Positions 7,921-16,342 of a stretch of DNA of 64,000 nt are shown here, one piece after another. The notes beneath the pieces are model-generated. The model was not told the origin of the DNA and made no database searches. It saw nothing but the letters and a program-made list of their open reading frames with translations. Numbering within the stretch: the first letter of the stretch is position 1; every line of letters begins with the position of its first letter. The stretch spans positions 682,001 to 746,000 of the forward strand of contig NZ_CP099391.1 in NCBI RefSeq assembly GCF_023913515.1, written 5' to 3'. A program made the translations under genes and the position numbers. The stretch comes from Natronococcus sp. CG52 (GTDB lineage: Archaea; Halobacteriota; Halobacteria; Halobacteriales; Natrialbaceae).

Positions 7921-9204
7921 TCACCGGGACGGGCCGGAACCCGGCTCGTCGTCGGACTCGAGGTCGTCCGTCGAGTCGCCGTCGGACTCGAGGTCGGCCG
8001 TCGAACGGAACGCGGACCGCGGCCCGCCGTCGGTGAGCCCCGATTCCGGTTCGCTATCGGCGAGAGCCGTCTCGTCGCTCGCCTCACCGTTCGGTCCGCT
8101 GAACGTCGAGGCGATCCTGGCGCCGACGAGGCTCACCACGATCGCACTGACGACGTACAGCGCCAGTCGTTCACCGGCCGTGATGGCGAAGCTGTCGATC
8201 GAGAGGACCCCCTGCTCGATCGCGGGCACCAGAACCGAGTCGATGATGCGCTGTTGCTCGAGGAAGTACGCCGAGAAGCCGCGGATCACCAGCCCGACGG
8301 CGACGATGATAAAGGGGAGATTGAGATAGGAGCTCCGGATCGGCTCCTCGCGGATGACCTCGTCGAGCAGCCGACCGGCGCTCGCCGTCAGCGCGGCGGC
8401 GGCGAGCCAGGGGACGCTGTCGAAGGCGAACTGGACTGCGGGGATCAGGATCCCCGACGGGTCCTCGAGGTTCGAGACGCCGAGCGCGCCGGCGAAGAGC
8501 CCGACGAACGTCAATCCTGCCGCGACGACGTAGGTGACGACGGACACCTGTCCGGAGTACAGCGACTCGCGGACCTGGTGTGCGAACCCGGTCATGATCT
8601 CGTCGATGTTGAACCCCTTGTAGAGCAGGAAGACCCCGATCACGGTCGTAATCGCGGCTGCCCCCTCGGCGGGACCGACGAACCACGCGAGCATCGGGAA
8701 CACCAGCAGCGTCAACCCGATCGGTACGAGCACCGTCTGGCGGAGCTCTTCGTCGGCGAGGAACTGCTTGAGCAGGTAGTAGGTGGACTCGATATCTCGA
8801 GCCTGGCGGACGACCACGCGGTCGACGGAGTCGACCTGAACGCGACTCTCGACGATCGGCACCAGTCGTTCGTCCTCGGCGCTGTCGATGACGACGACGG
8901 CCGAGTCGGGGTCGTGGGTCGCCATGAGGTCGTCTATCTGCCGTGCGACGGACCGGTCGGCCGAGACCATCGACTCTCGGTCCCCCGAGACGACCGCGAC
9001 GACGACCTCCTCGTTCTCGTCGCGAAGGCTCTGGGCGACGCGCAGGGTCTCGAGCAGGGAGTTGACCCCCGAATCCTCCGGATCTGCGAGACCGACGTCG
9101 GTCACGAGCGCACGGATTGCCTCCCAGCCGACGATGGGCGACCGAAGTCCGGTCTTTCGCCCGACGTCGTCGGTCCGGTCGAGACAGACGACCAGCGTTG
9201 TCAC
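7921..9204 (-). CDS. DUF373 family membrane protein
   Basis: A 427-residue archaeal protein. Residues 1-140 form a soluble alpha/beta domain (VVCLDRTDDVGRK at the start). Residues about 150-370 contain six or so hydrophobic helices (VLVPIGLTLLVFPMLAWFVG, for example). The last 55 residues are an acidic, low-complexity tail with two similar DLESDGD/DLESDDE stretches. No activity is established for DUF373. A TATA-like TTTTATC about 28 bp upstream supports the ATG at 9204. It heads the pair with dph6. Confidence 0.88.
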   Translation of the reverse strand: MTTLVVCLDRTDDVGRKTGLRSPIVGWEAIRALVTDVGLADPEDSGVNSLLETLRVAQSLRDENEEVVVAVVSGDRESMVSADRSVARQIDDLMATHDPDSAVVVIDSAEDERLVPIVESRVQVDSVDRVVVRQARDIESTYYLLKQFLADEELRQTVLVPIGLTLLVFPMLAWFVGPAEGAAAITTVIGVFLLYKGFNIDEIMTGFAHQVRESLYSGQVSVVTYVVAAGLTFVGLFAGALGVSNLEDPSGILIPAVQFAFDSVPWLAAAALTASAGRLLDEVIREEPIRSSYLNLPFIIVAVGLVIRGFSAYFLEQQRIIDSVLVPAIEQGVLSIDSFAITAGERLALYVVSAIVVSLVGARIASTFSGPNGEASDETALADSEPESGLTDGGPRSAFRSTADLESDGDSTDDLESDDEPGSGPSR

Positions 9205-9336
9205 GGTAGGCGTTCCATTCTGTGCAACGATAAAACCACGGACTCGTTCACCGGTACAGACTGTCCGACGGAAGTCGTTGAGGGGGTTCGACCGCTCGTT
9301 CGGTCGGCCCGCTGCAAGTCGTTACGCCCGCCCGTC

Positions 9337-10341
9337 TCAGAACCGGAGCCGGAACTCCCGGTCGCCGACGACGCTCGCGATTCCGGCGCCGAACGAGTAG
9401 GCGAGGCTCCGGGCACCGCCGCCGACGCGAGCCATCAGCGGCCGCTCGGGTTCGAACTTCTCGACGGCCACCGCGTCGACCTCGAGGCGGTCCGCTAGCT
9501 CGTCTTCGATCTCGCGCCGGGTACCGAGTTCGTCGACGAGCCCCATCTCGCGGGCCTGCTCGCCGAGGTAGATCCGAGCCTCGGTCTCGCGGACGAACTC
9601 GGGATCTACGTCCCGGCCGTCGCTGACGCGTTCGACGAACGTCTCGTAGTAGTCGTCGATCAACCCCTGGAGGTAGGCTCGCTCGCTGTCGTCCATCTCC
9701 TTCAGCGGGCTGCCGGCGTCCTTGTACTTCCCCGCGGCGAAGCGCTCGTAGGAGAGGCCGACCTTGTCGGCGAGGTCGCTCGCGTTGACTCGCGAGCCGA
9801 TGACGCCGATCGACCCCACGATGGAGCCGTCTCGCGCCCAGAGCTCGTCACAGCCGCTGGCGATCCAGTAGCCCCCGCTCGCACAGACGTCGGTCGTATA
9901 CGCGACCGTCGGCCCCTCGAACCGTTCGGCCGCGAGTTTGATGTCGTCGCTGGGGACGACCTCGCCACCGGGCGTGTTCAGCTTCAGGAGGAGCGCGTCG
10001 ACGCTGTCGTCCTCGTCCGCCCGGTCGATCTGCTCGACGATATCGTCGGCCGGAGTCGAGCCCGGACTCGAGGGGAACCGTCCGCCGCCGCCGTCCCGGG
10101 TGATCGGCCCCTCGACGGCGACTTCGGCGACGTCGTAGCCGGGAAAGAGGCTGTCGGCGATCGAGCCGGCGATCCGAACGCCGAGGACGATCACGGCGAG
10201 CGCGACGAGCACGCCGACGAGATCCGCGAGCGTCTCGGGATAGATGACGAACAGTGCAACGCCGATCGCGGCGAACGCCGCGGCGCCGACCGCCACGATG
10301 GCGAGTCGGCCGATACCTTCGCTACTGACCACGACAGACAC
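9337..10341 (-). CDS. sppA: Signal peptide peptidase SppA (S49 family)
   Basis: Membrane-bound Ser/Lys peptidase that degrades leftover signal peptides and perhaps membrane proteins. It has 334 residues with two hydrophobic segments at the N-terminus (about 10-32 and 38-62). The catalytic domain has LLKLNTPGGEVVPSDDI, the nucleophile Ser in VCASGGYWIAS, and the general-base Lys in FAAGKYKDAGSP. The single protease domain is the short archaeal/Gram-positive type. A hairpin repeat lies between it and the ATP-grasp gene upstream. Confidence 0.9.
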   Translation of the reverse strand: MSVVVSSEGIGRLAIVAVGAAAFAAIGVALFVIYPETLADLVGVLVALAVIVLGVRIAGSIADSLFPGYDVAEVAVEGPITRDGGGGRFPSSPGSTPADDIVEQIDRADEDDSVDALLLKLNTPGGEVVPSDDIKLAAERFEGPTVAYTTDVCASGGYWIASGCDELWARDGSIVGSIGVIGSRVNASDLADKVGLSYERFAAGKYKDAGSPLKEMDDSERAYLQGLIDDYYETFVERVSDGRDVDPEFVRETEARIYLGEQAREMGLVDELGTRREIEDELADRLEVDAVAVEKFEPERPLMARVGGGARSLAYSFGAGIASVVGDREFRLRF

Positions 10342-10442
10342 CTCGAGTCATACCTGACGGTGACACTGCGATCCCGTTAAGCGTTGACGGTCGAAGGTCG
10401 AACCGGCGGTGACTATCGAGTCGCCGCCCGATAGCGACCCAT

Positions 10443-10530
10443 GAAGGTATCGAACCAACCGAAACGGGTTACACACCGATCGCACGACGGCTGTGCGATC
10501 GGGTGTGCACTGACTTTCAGTGGCTACGAT
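10443..10530 (-). repeat. Dispersed hairpin repeat, copy A
   Basis: Read on the minus strand, this begins CGTAGCCACTGAAAGTCAG, runs through a perfect 10-bp stem (CCGATCGCAC, 7-nt loop, GTGCGATCGG) and ends CCCGTTTCGGTTGG. It aligns without gaps to 22445-22527 and in part to 25469-25535. This copy lies just beyond the stop codon of the ATP-grasp gene (10533) and about 100 bp before the sppA start. Confidence 0.8.
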
Positions 10531-10532
10531 AG

Positions 10533-11834
10533 TCACTCGGCCGTGATGCTACCCGGCGCGTCAGTAGTATCCCCGTCGTCCTCGACCGACTGTTCGGTCT
10601 CGCTGGTGTGGGTGACACGCTCGTCAGGCTCGGCCGTCCAGTCCCCGACCCACTCCTGGAGGACGTTCCAGCTATCGCGGACGAACGGAACCGGATCGTC
10701 GGGGACCGCGTAGTCGAACCGCGGTTGCCGAACGAGTGAGACGGCGACATCGCGCACGGCAGCCCCGAGCGGCGGTCGCTCGACGAGCGGAAACTCCTTT
10801 GTCAGCACGCTGTGGATGTAGCTGAGCTCGCCCCGAAGGAGGTGACCGCCGAGACCAGTCCGGTAGGTCGGTTTGCCTGGAATCGGCTCGTCCATCGCAA
10901 GCTGCCAGTAGTAGAAGGGGAAATCGGCACCCGTCTGGACGGAAAACGGCAGCGACGACCAGAACCGCGGATTGATCTCCATCAGTTTGAACTCCTCCGT
11001 CTCCGGATCGCGCAGGAACTCGACCATCGCCAGCCCGTGCCACTCGAGTTCGTCGAGCAGCGATCGGCCGGCCTCCTCGAGTTCGGGGATGTACACCGAC
11101 TCGCGGTAGGCGCTCGGCCCGCCGCAGTACTCCCAGCCGCGCCGTTGACAGTGCTGGAAGGTCGCGACCGGATCGCCGCGGTCGTACAGCGCGAAGAAGC
11201 CGTACTCCCTGGAGTCGGGGACGAGTTCCTGGACGAGCGGTACGTGGCCCCGCTTCTCGACGCAGGCGGCTTCGTTCGGCGGCTCTCCGGGCGTCTGGTA
11301 GTTCGTCGAGCCGATCTCGCCGCGATCGAACGCGGAGCCGAGATACTCCGGCGCGGCGACCGTGTACCGGGGCTTGACGATGGTTTGGCGCCCCCAGTCG
11401 TCCCACTCGTCGAGGAGGGCGGTTTCCGGCGCCGCGACGCCGGCCGCCTCGGCCGCCTCGAAGAGTTCGACGCGATCCTGAACTCGCCGAAGCGTCTCGA
11501 AGGTTGGCCAAGGTGTGGCGACTTCCGCTGCGAACGCCTTCCGGTTCCGTGCGAGGGAGTAGACGTCCTCCTCGCGAACCGGGATAATCGTTCTAACGTC
11601 GGACCGCTCGGCGATCGAGAGAAGAGCGTCGCCGTAGGCGAGCAGATCGTCGCCTGGATCCGGTAGCTGGACGAACTCGTCGCAGTATCTCGAGAACGCC
11701 GCCGGCGTCGTCGTGGTCTCCCCGCCGACGATCGTTCGGACACCGCGTGGACGGAGCGAACGGAGACAGGCGACAGTGCTCGGGGCGTCGATCCCCGGCA
11801 CGAAAACGGCAGCGTCGTCCCTGGGCTTGTGCAT
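10533..11834 (-). CDS. ATP-grasp ligase (carboxylate-amine ligase type)
   Basis: A 433-residue enzyme of the ATP-grasp superfamily, which joins a carboxylate to an amine or similar group through an acyl-phosphate. An N-terminal pre-ATP-grasp domain covers about 1-110. The ATP-binding part includes QTIVKPRYTVA and VPLVQELVPD, and the metal-binding end is MVEFLRDPETEEFKLMEINPRFWSS. The C-terminal 40 residues are an acidic tail. The substrate cannot be told. Its promoter is near 11858-11866. The stop codon abuts repeat copy A. Confidence 0.85.
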   Translation of the reverse strand: MHKPRDDAAVFVPGIDAPSTVACLRSLRPRGVRTIVGGETTTTPAAFSRYCDEFVQLPDPGDDLLAYGDALLSIAERSDVRTIIPVREEDVYSLARNRKAFAAEVATPWPTFETLRRVQDRVELFEAAEAAGVAAPETALLDEWDDWGRQTIVKPRYTVAAPEYLGSAFDRGEIGSTNYQTPGEPPNEAACVEKRGHVPLVQELVPDSREYGFFALYDRGDPVATFQHCQRRGWEYCGGPSAYRESVYIPELEEAGRSLLDELEWHGLAMVEFLRDPETEEFKLMEINPRFWSSLPFSVQTGADFPFYYWQLAMDEPIPGKPTYRTGLGGHLLRGELSYIHSVLTKEFPLVERPPLGAAVRDVAVSLVRQPRFDYAVPDDPVPFVRDSWNVLQEWVGDWTAEPDERVTHTSETEQSVEDDGDTTDAPGSITAE

Positions 11835-12215
11835 GGGATATGCACCACGGGACGATTGTATTGTTATGGTCGGACTACCGACGAACGACGGTTCGTACGT
11901 CAGATTTCGCTTCGTTCTCCGACCTCTAGGTGTCGACTACCGGCGGCCGCACGGTATCGGAACAAAGCGTAGTCGGGTCGTGACGTATCGACGCCTGTGG
12001 CTACGGTCAGGCCGGTGATACTGTCGGACAGAACTAGTTGGAGACCGATTGCTCGAACGCGGCCGTCTCCGTCGTCGACGGCCGCCAATTCGCGATCGAT
12101 TTCCCACTGACTGCTGTCCGGCAGTGTGAAACGCGGCGTCGACCGCTCGACCCGAAAACAAAACGAAAGCTACCGGCAAAAACGAACGGCAGCAGACACA
12201 GGTTGACGAATCGAG
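11835..12215. other. Gene-free stretch between ATP-grasp and coiled-coil genes
   Basis: About 380 bp. The right-hand end holds an A5 run (12178-12182) and A-rich sequence, which on the minus strand is a T-rich terminator for the coiled-coil gene. The left-hand end is the ATP-grasp promoter. Short open frames in between have Arg/Ser-rich composition unlike real genes here. Confidence 0.5.
12176..12184 (-). terminator. T-rich terminator of the coiled-coil gene
   Basis: On the minus strand, CGTTTTTGCC follows the stop codon at 12216 by about 33 bp, with another T4 run about 15 bp further on. Haloarchaeal transcripts usually end in such U tracts. Confidence 0.5.
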
Positions 12216-13097
12216 TTAGAGCAGCCCCGTCTTCTGGAGCTTCATCAGGTCCTCGGTGTCCAGGGTCTCGCCTTCCTTGAACTTCTGATAGATCTCTTCG
12301 GCCTCCTCTTTGGCCTCCTCTTTCTTCTTGTCGCGCTGGGACTTGCGCTGCTCTTCTTCCTGCTTGTCCAGTTCGCGGAGGCGCTTCTGGACGCGAACGA
12401 AGTCCTCGTGGTGGCGGTCGGCGGCTTCCTGGGCCTCGACGAACTTCTCGTGCATCTCGTCGGCCTCGTCACGGATGTCGTCGGCCTCGCGGTAGGCCTC
12501 GATCATCTGGTTGTGATGTTCCTGGGCCTTGTCCGCCAGTTCCGTGACCTTCTGGTGGTGCTGGGAGGCCTCGGAACGCACTTCCTCGGCTTCCTCGACG
12601 AGCTCCTCGAGATCCTCGTTCTGCTCGAGTTTCCCCTTGCGCTCCTCGTACTCCTCGCGCTTGGACTCGATCTTTTCGATGAGCTCCTTTTCCTCTTCGC
12701 TCGAGAGCACCTCGGTCTGCTGTTTGAACTCGAGCTGTTCGATCTCCTCCTCGAGTTCCTCTAAGTCCTTACCCTCGTTGAGCTCCATGTCCGACTTGAG
12801 CTCCTCGACGCGGTCGAACAGCTCGTTGGCCTCGGCGTTGAGCTCGTTGCGTTTGTCCTTGTGCTCCTGGACCTGCTCGTTGAGCTCGTCGCGTTTCTCG
12901 CGGTGTTCCTGGGCCTCGTCGACCTTCTCTCGCGTCTTCGCGTTGAGATCGTCGCGGCTGGAAGCCCGTTCGGAGGCCATCTGGTTCAGCTCGTTTCGTC
13001 GGTCTCGGAGCTGACCGGCCTTCTTGATGAGCTGTCCCTTGGAGTTGTTTTCGAGGTCGTCCTCTGTCAGTTCGATGTTTTTCGATTCGTCTACCAT
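12216..13097 (-). CDS. Archaeal coiled-coil protein (COG1340-like)
   Basis: A 293-residue protein that is almost wholly charged and helical. Heptad-type Glu/Lys/Leu patterns run from about residue 20 to 270, broken near 120-140 (LSSEEEKELIEKIESKREEY). The C-terminus ends with a short conserved module, KFKEGETLDTEDLMKLQKTG. It resembles the archaeal coiled-coil family COG1340, sometimes mislabelled as a phosphoserine phosphatase. A structural or scaffold role is inferred from shape. A palindrome centred on TTTAAAT lies about 220 bp upstream and may be its promoter. Confidence 0.85.
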   Translation of the reverse strand: MVDESKNIELTEDDLENNSKGQLIKKAGQLRDRRNELNQMASERASSRDDLNAKTREKVDEAQEHREKRDELNEQVQEHKDKRNELNAEANELFDRVEELKSDMELNEGKDLEELEEEIEQLEFKQQTEVLSSEEEKELIEKIESKREEYEERKGKLEQNEDLEELVEEAEEVRSEASQHHQKVTELADKAQEHHNQMIEAYREADDIRDEADEMHEKFVEAQEAADRHHEDFVRVQKRLRELDKQEEEQRKSQRDKKKEEAKEEAEEIYQKFKEGETLDTEDLMKLQKTGLL

Positions 13098-13314
13098 GTG
13101 TTAGTCAAACCTCTGTGCCATACCCGCACCGGGGCGGTCGACGGGAGTCGACGACGGTGCTCGCTCAATAACTCGGCGAGCGACCGGCTCCTCCCAATTC
13201 GGCGCGCACAGCGTTTGCTCACGATCTGCGAAACCTCGGTGAATAAGATTTCCTGTCATCGATCGTCGAGCGATACGCGCCCCGGTGGCGTTCTGGTGAC
13301 TACAACTACTGTCG

Positions 13315-13335
13315 CCGGTAATTTAAATGTACCGG
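13315..13335. promoter_or_regulatory. Palindrome CCGGTA-N9-TACCGG centred on TTTAAAT
   Basis: Perfect 6-bp arms (13315-13320 and 13330-13335) flank ATTTAAAT. It looks like an operator over a TATA box. If it serves the coiled-coil gene, the leader is about 200 nt. A second TATA-like TTATAAAT lies at 13408-13416. The whole interval 13098-13512 has no gene I can support. Confidence 0.4.
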
Positions 13336-13512
13336 TCACTAAACCCGTGAAAACCGTTAGCAGGGCCCTCATCGGGCCGTGTCGAGCGGTAACACGACCG
13401 CCGCCGGAGTTATAAATGGATCCGGCTGCGTGCCGGCGATCTCGCTCGAGAGCGGATCGACCGTCGGCGCTCGGATCCCTGACGGGCGTCCGGTCCGGAG
13501 CGATCGACTCGC

Positions 13513-14592
13513 TCAGAACAGGTCCTCGAGTCGGTCGTCGGCGAACTGTTCGGCTGGGTCCTCGTCCGGTTCGTCGTCCGTCCGGGCCTCGCGAGCGCGT
13601 TCCATGAACGCCTCGAGTCGCTCGGAACGTTCGGCACCCCCGAGCAGGACCATTGCGGCGAGTCGGTCGCTCTCGAGCGGGAAGTCGCCGCCGCGAACCT
13701 GCATGCTTCCGGTCTCGTCCTCGACCCACCGCCGGGCCCGCTCGACGCCCTTCCGGGGGATCGCATCGAGCTCGCCGGCGACGATCAGCAGGGCGGAGTC
13801 GGCCGTCGTCGCGTCCGGCAAACTGGTCCCGGTAAGCAGTGCCTGTCGGGAGACGGTGAGGGCGGTGTTGATGTTCTCCGCGCTGTCCTCGGCTGCGGCC
13901 GCGCTGGCGTAGCCGAGCGTCGCGACGCCGCCCGATCGAAGGGTGTTGATAACTTCGCTCGAGTCGACCACGCTTTCTCCGACCCCCTCGACGGCTTCCC
14001 CCGAAGCGAGAAGCAGTCCGACTCGCCGGGCGATTTTGCGGTTGATCGTCTCGAACGCACCCTCCACGCTTTCGCCCTGTTCGTGCCAGGCGTCGTTGTC
14101 GATCAGCAGGGTCGCGTCGGCCTCCCGCAGGAGCGTCTTCAGCGACCGTCCGGCGTTGGCCTGGTAGAGCGACCCTTCGTTCCGTCCCGGCAGGATTCCG
14201 AGCGCGTAAACGGGGACGTCGTACATCCGCTGGAGGCGGTGAACGAGGACCGGTGCGCCCCCGCTTCCGGTGCCGCCGCCGAGTCCCGCGACGACGAAGA
14301 TGGCCTCGGCGCTCGAGGTGATCCGACCGTCGAGGGCGTCGATCACCTGCCGGCTGTCGGACTGCATGATTTCGGTCCCGAGTTCGTTGTCGGCACCGAC
14401 GCCGTGGCCGTTCACGCGGTCGGCGCCGATCAACGCGGTGTCGACGAACTCGAGTCCCGCGAGATCGGCCTCCGCGGAGTTGATCGCCAGTGCACCCTGC
14501 ACGGCACCGAATCCCATCTTCGCATCAAACCGAGCGAGTCGCTCGGTTACCTTTCCACCGGCCTGCCCGACCCCAATCAGGGCAACCTTCAT
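13513..14592 (-). CDS. CetZ-family tubulin-like GTPase
   Basis: Haloarchaeal cytoskeletal GTPase of the FtsZ/tubulin superfamily; the founding member CetZ1 controls cell shape and motility. It has 359 residues. The N-terminal MKVALIGVGQAGGKV and NGHGVGADNELG are typical of CetZ. The GTP-binding tubulin motif GGGTGSGG is at 105-112, and the T7-loop region NDAWHEQGES is near 167. The last 35 residues are an acidic tail ending in DDRLEDLF. I cannot assign it to CetZ1, CetZ2 or another paralogue. Confidence 0.9.
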   Translation of the reverse strand: MKVALIGVGQAGGKVTERLARFDAKMGFGAVQGALAINSAEADLAGLEFVDTALIGADRVNGHGVGADNELGTEIMQSDSRQVIDALDGRITSSAEAIFVVAGLGGGTGSGGAPVLVHRLQRMYDVPVYALGILPGRNEGSLYQANAGRSLKTLLREADATLLIDNDAWHEQGESVEGAFETINRKIARRVGLLLASGEAVEGVGESVVDSSEVINTLRSGGVATLGYASAAAAEDSAENINTALTVSRQALLTGTSLPDATTADSALLIVAGELDAIPRKGVERARRWVEDETGSMQVRGGDFPLESDRLAAMVLLGGAERSERLEAFMERAREARTDDEPDEDPAEQFADDRLEDLF

Positions 14593-14725
14593 AGCGCCCG
14601 TATCTCGTGGCGACTTGTTGAACGTTCCGGTCCGGAAACTGGTCAGCGTCTCGATCAGTCTGTCGAACCGGGAAGATCCTTCGCCAATGGCAATTCACTT
14701 GTGGCCGACCGCTGTGGTGTCGCGT

Positions 14726-15151
14726 ATGTTCTACGAACAGCGAATGGCCGTTCCGGAGACGCCGGCCGACCTGCGGGCGGAGTACGAGTCGGATCTCGCG
14801 TCAATCGTCGGCCGCCACGGCGTCGAGACGGCCGCCGAGCGAACGAGCGTCGACCGCGAGACGCTCGAGGCGGTGCGCGACGAGGCGTCGCCGGCGCTGT
14901 CGCTCGAAGCGGCCGCGGAGATCCAGGCGCTCGAGGAGGACGAACCGGACGCGGAGACGATCGTGACGATGGCCTGCGAGCACCTGCTGCTGGGGATGTC
15001 CTCGGCCGTCCTCGACGTCGACTCGGTCGAGAGCTACCTCGAGATCGACCTCGACGCGAAGGAGGTCCAGCAGAAGATCGAACGGCGAGCGCCGATGTCC
15101 CTCGAGGAGTACGTCCACGTTCAGCACGTCATCGTCGACCAGATGCCGTAG
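14726..15151 (+). CDS. DUF5791 family haloarchaeal protein
   Basis: A 141-residue acidic helical protein beginning MFYEQRMAVPETPADLRAEY, which fits the haloarchaeal family DUF5791. It also shows SLEAAAEIQALEEDEPDAE and LLLGMSSAVLDVDSVE. No function is known. The frame is open far upstream, but that part is antisense to cetZ, so I chose ATG 14726. It is divergent from cetZ with a 133-bp gap. Confidence 0.75.
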   Translation: MFYEQRMAVPETPADLRAEYESDLASIVGRHGVETAAERTSVDRETLEAVRDEASPALSLEAAAEIQALEEDEPDAETIVTMACEHLLLGMSSAVLDVDSVESYLEIDLDAKEVQQKIERRAPMSLEEYVHVQHVIVDQMP

Positions 15152-15231
15152 CGAGGGGAAAGGGTGGAGAGAAACGCGCTCGCAGAAGCGGAGGAGAGCG
15201 CGAAACGCGGCGAGAGTGGCGCTAGCCGACG

Positions 15232-15576
15232 TTACGACGCGAGCGTTACCTGTCCGGTCTGGTCGACCGTAATCCGGTAGCCGGCGTACTCGAACGTGAC
15301 GGCGCCGACCGATCCACCGGTCGAGCCGGACGAGTGAAACAGCGAGTCGAGCGCCGTCGGATCGATCGCGTTGTACAGCGGTTCGTACTCGTCGGCGAGC
15401 TCGAGCTGGTCGACGTCTTCGGCCGACGCAATGGCCGAGACGATCGCTTCACTGAGCGGCTGGTCGGGGTCGGACTGGTACGAAAACGATTCTTGAGAGT
15501 TCTGAGAGACGTTCGCCGATTGGGCTGTTGATCTCATATCACTCCATACAGGATCGGCAGGGGAAACGGCACTCAT
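15232..15576 (-). CDS. HalOD1 output-domain protein
   Basis: A 114-residue protein with the HalOD1 domain, a haloarchaeal signalling output module. The pattern PLSEAIVSAIASAEDVDQLEL, then EYEPLYNAIDPTALDSLF, then VTFEYAGYRITVDQTGQV is characteristic. It lies 15 bp downstream of the Bat-type regulator on the same strand, so the two are almost certainly one transcript. This suggests a sensing and output pair; the output target is unknown. Confidence 0.9.
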   Translation of the reverse strand: MSAVSPADPVWSDMRSTAQSANVSQNSQESFSYQSDPDQPLSEAIVSAIASAEDVDQLELADEYEPLYNAIDPTALDSLFHSSGSTGGSVGAVTFEYAGYRITVDQTGQVTLAS

Positions 15577-15591
15577 TGGATTGCCAACGAT

Positions 15592-16236
15592 TTAAATGGG
15601 GTCGTCGTCCGTCACCGTGTTCCGCAGGAGGTTGGCCTGTCCGCGCCGGAGCCGTGCCGACAGCGCCTGATCCGAGATGTCCAGCTGCCCGGCGATCGAG
15701 GAGAGCGTCGCCTCGCGCGGGACGTCGAAGTAGCCCGCCTCGAGCGCGGCCAGCAGGGCCTCTTGCTGTCTGTCGGAAAGGCCGTACTGACCGCTCTCGG
15801 GTCCTGGCTCGTGGTAGATCCGCTGCAGTCGAAACGGAACGTCTCGCTCGCGACAGCTCTCGCGGTACGCGAGGAGTGCGTCGCGCGACGGGACGCGAGC
15901 GCGGATCTGGGTGTCGCCGGTGACGGCAATCTCGAGGAACGCGATATCGTTCGCCGCGGCCGCGGGATGGGTCAGCCGCTCGGTTCCCCACTCGGTCAGG
16001 CTCGCACTGTACAGGCGCTTCTCGGCCATCTTCTCGAGCAGGGTGTGCTCGTCGACGGAGCTGTCGGTCTCGAGGGCCGATTCGACCGCCTCGAAGTTCC
16101 GACTGGTCGCCCAGAAGACGAGCTTCGTCGCACCCGTTTCCGACTCGTAGACCTGCTCGATAGAGAGCTGTGAAGCCGCTGCGGCCGCCTCACGCAGGAT
16201 GGGCGTCGAGAGCTCGAACTCGACGATGAGAGTCAT
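15592..16236 (-). CDS. Bat-type regulator with C-terminal HTH_10 domain
   Basis: A 214-residue protein with the Bat N-terminal region starting MTLIVEFELSTPILREA and the HTH_10 C-terminus YGLSDRQQEALLAALEAGYF, then SIAGQLDISDQALSARLRRG. It is a homologue of the gene at 5276-5947 but more typical of the family. It is the first gene of a two-gene unit with the HalOD1 protein. It probably activates transcription in response to an unknown signal. Confidence 0.9.
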   Translation of the reverse strand: MTLIVEFELSTPILREAAAAASQLSIEQVYESETGATKLVFWATSRNFEAVESALETDSSVDEHTLLEKMAEKRLYSASLTEWGTERLTHPAAAANDIAFLEIAVTGDTQIRARVPSRDALLAYRESCRERDVPFRLQRIYHEPGPESGQYGLSDRQQEALLAALEAGYFDVPREATLSSIAGQLDISDQALSARLRRGQANLLRNTVTDDDPI

Positions 16237-16318
16237 AGTCGGTGTACTCTCCCCAGCGTGTTAGTTCCCCGTCGCGACTCGTCGCCGATCCGAGCGCCCG
16301 TCCGAGCGGTGCGATTAT

Positions 16319-16332
16319 GGGGGTTCACCCCC
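16319..16332. promoter_or_regulatory. Palindrome GGGGGT-TC-ACCCCC before the SDR gene
   Basis: A perfect 14-bp palindrome with a 2-nt centre, lying between a TATA-like GATTATG (16313-16319) and the ATG at 16343, so near the expected transcription start. It could be an operator or a small 5' hairpin. Confidence 0.35.
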
Positions 16333-16342
16333 GAGTCGACGT

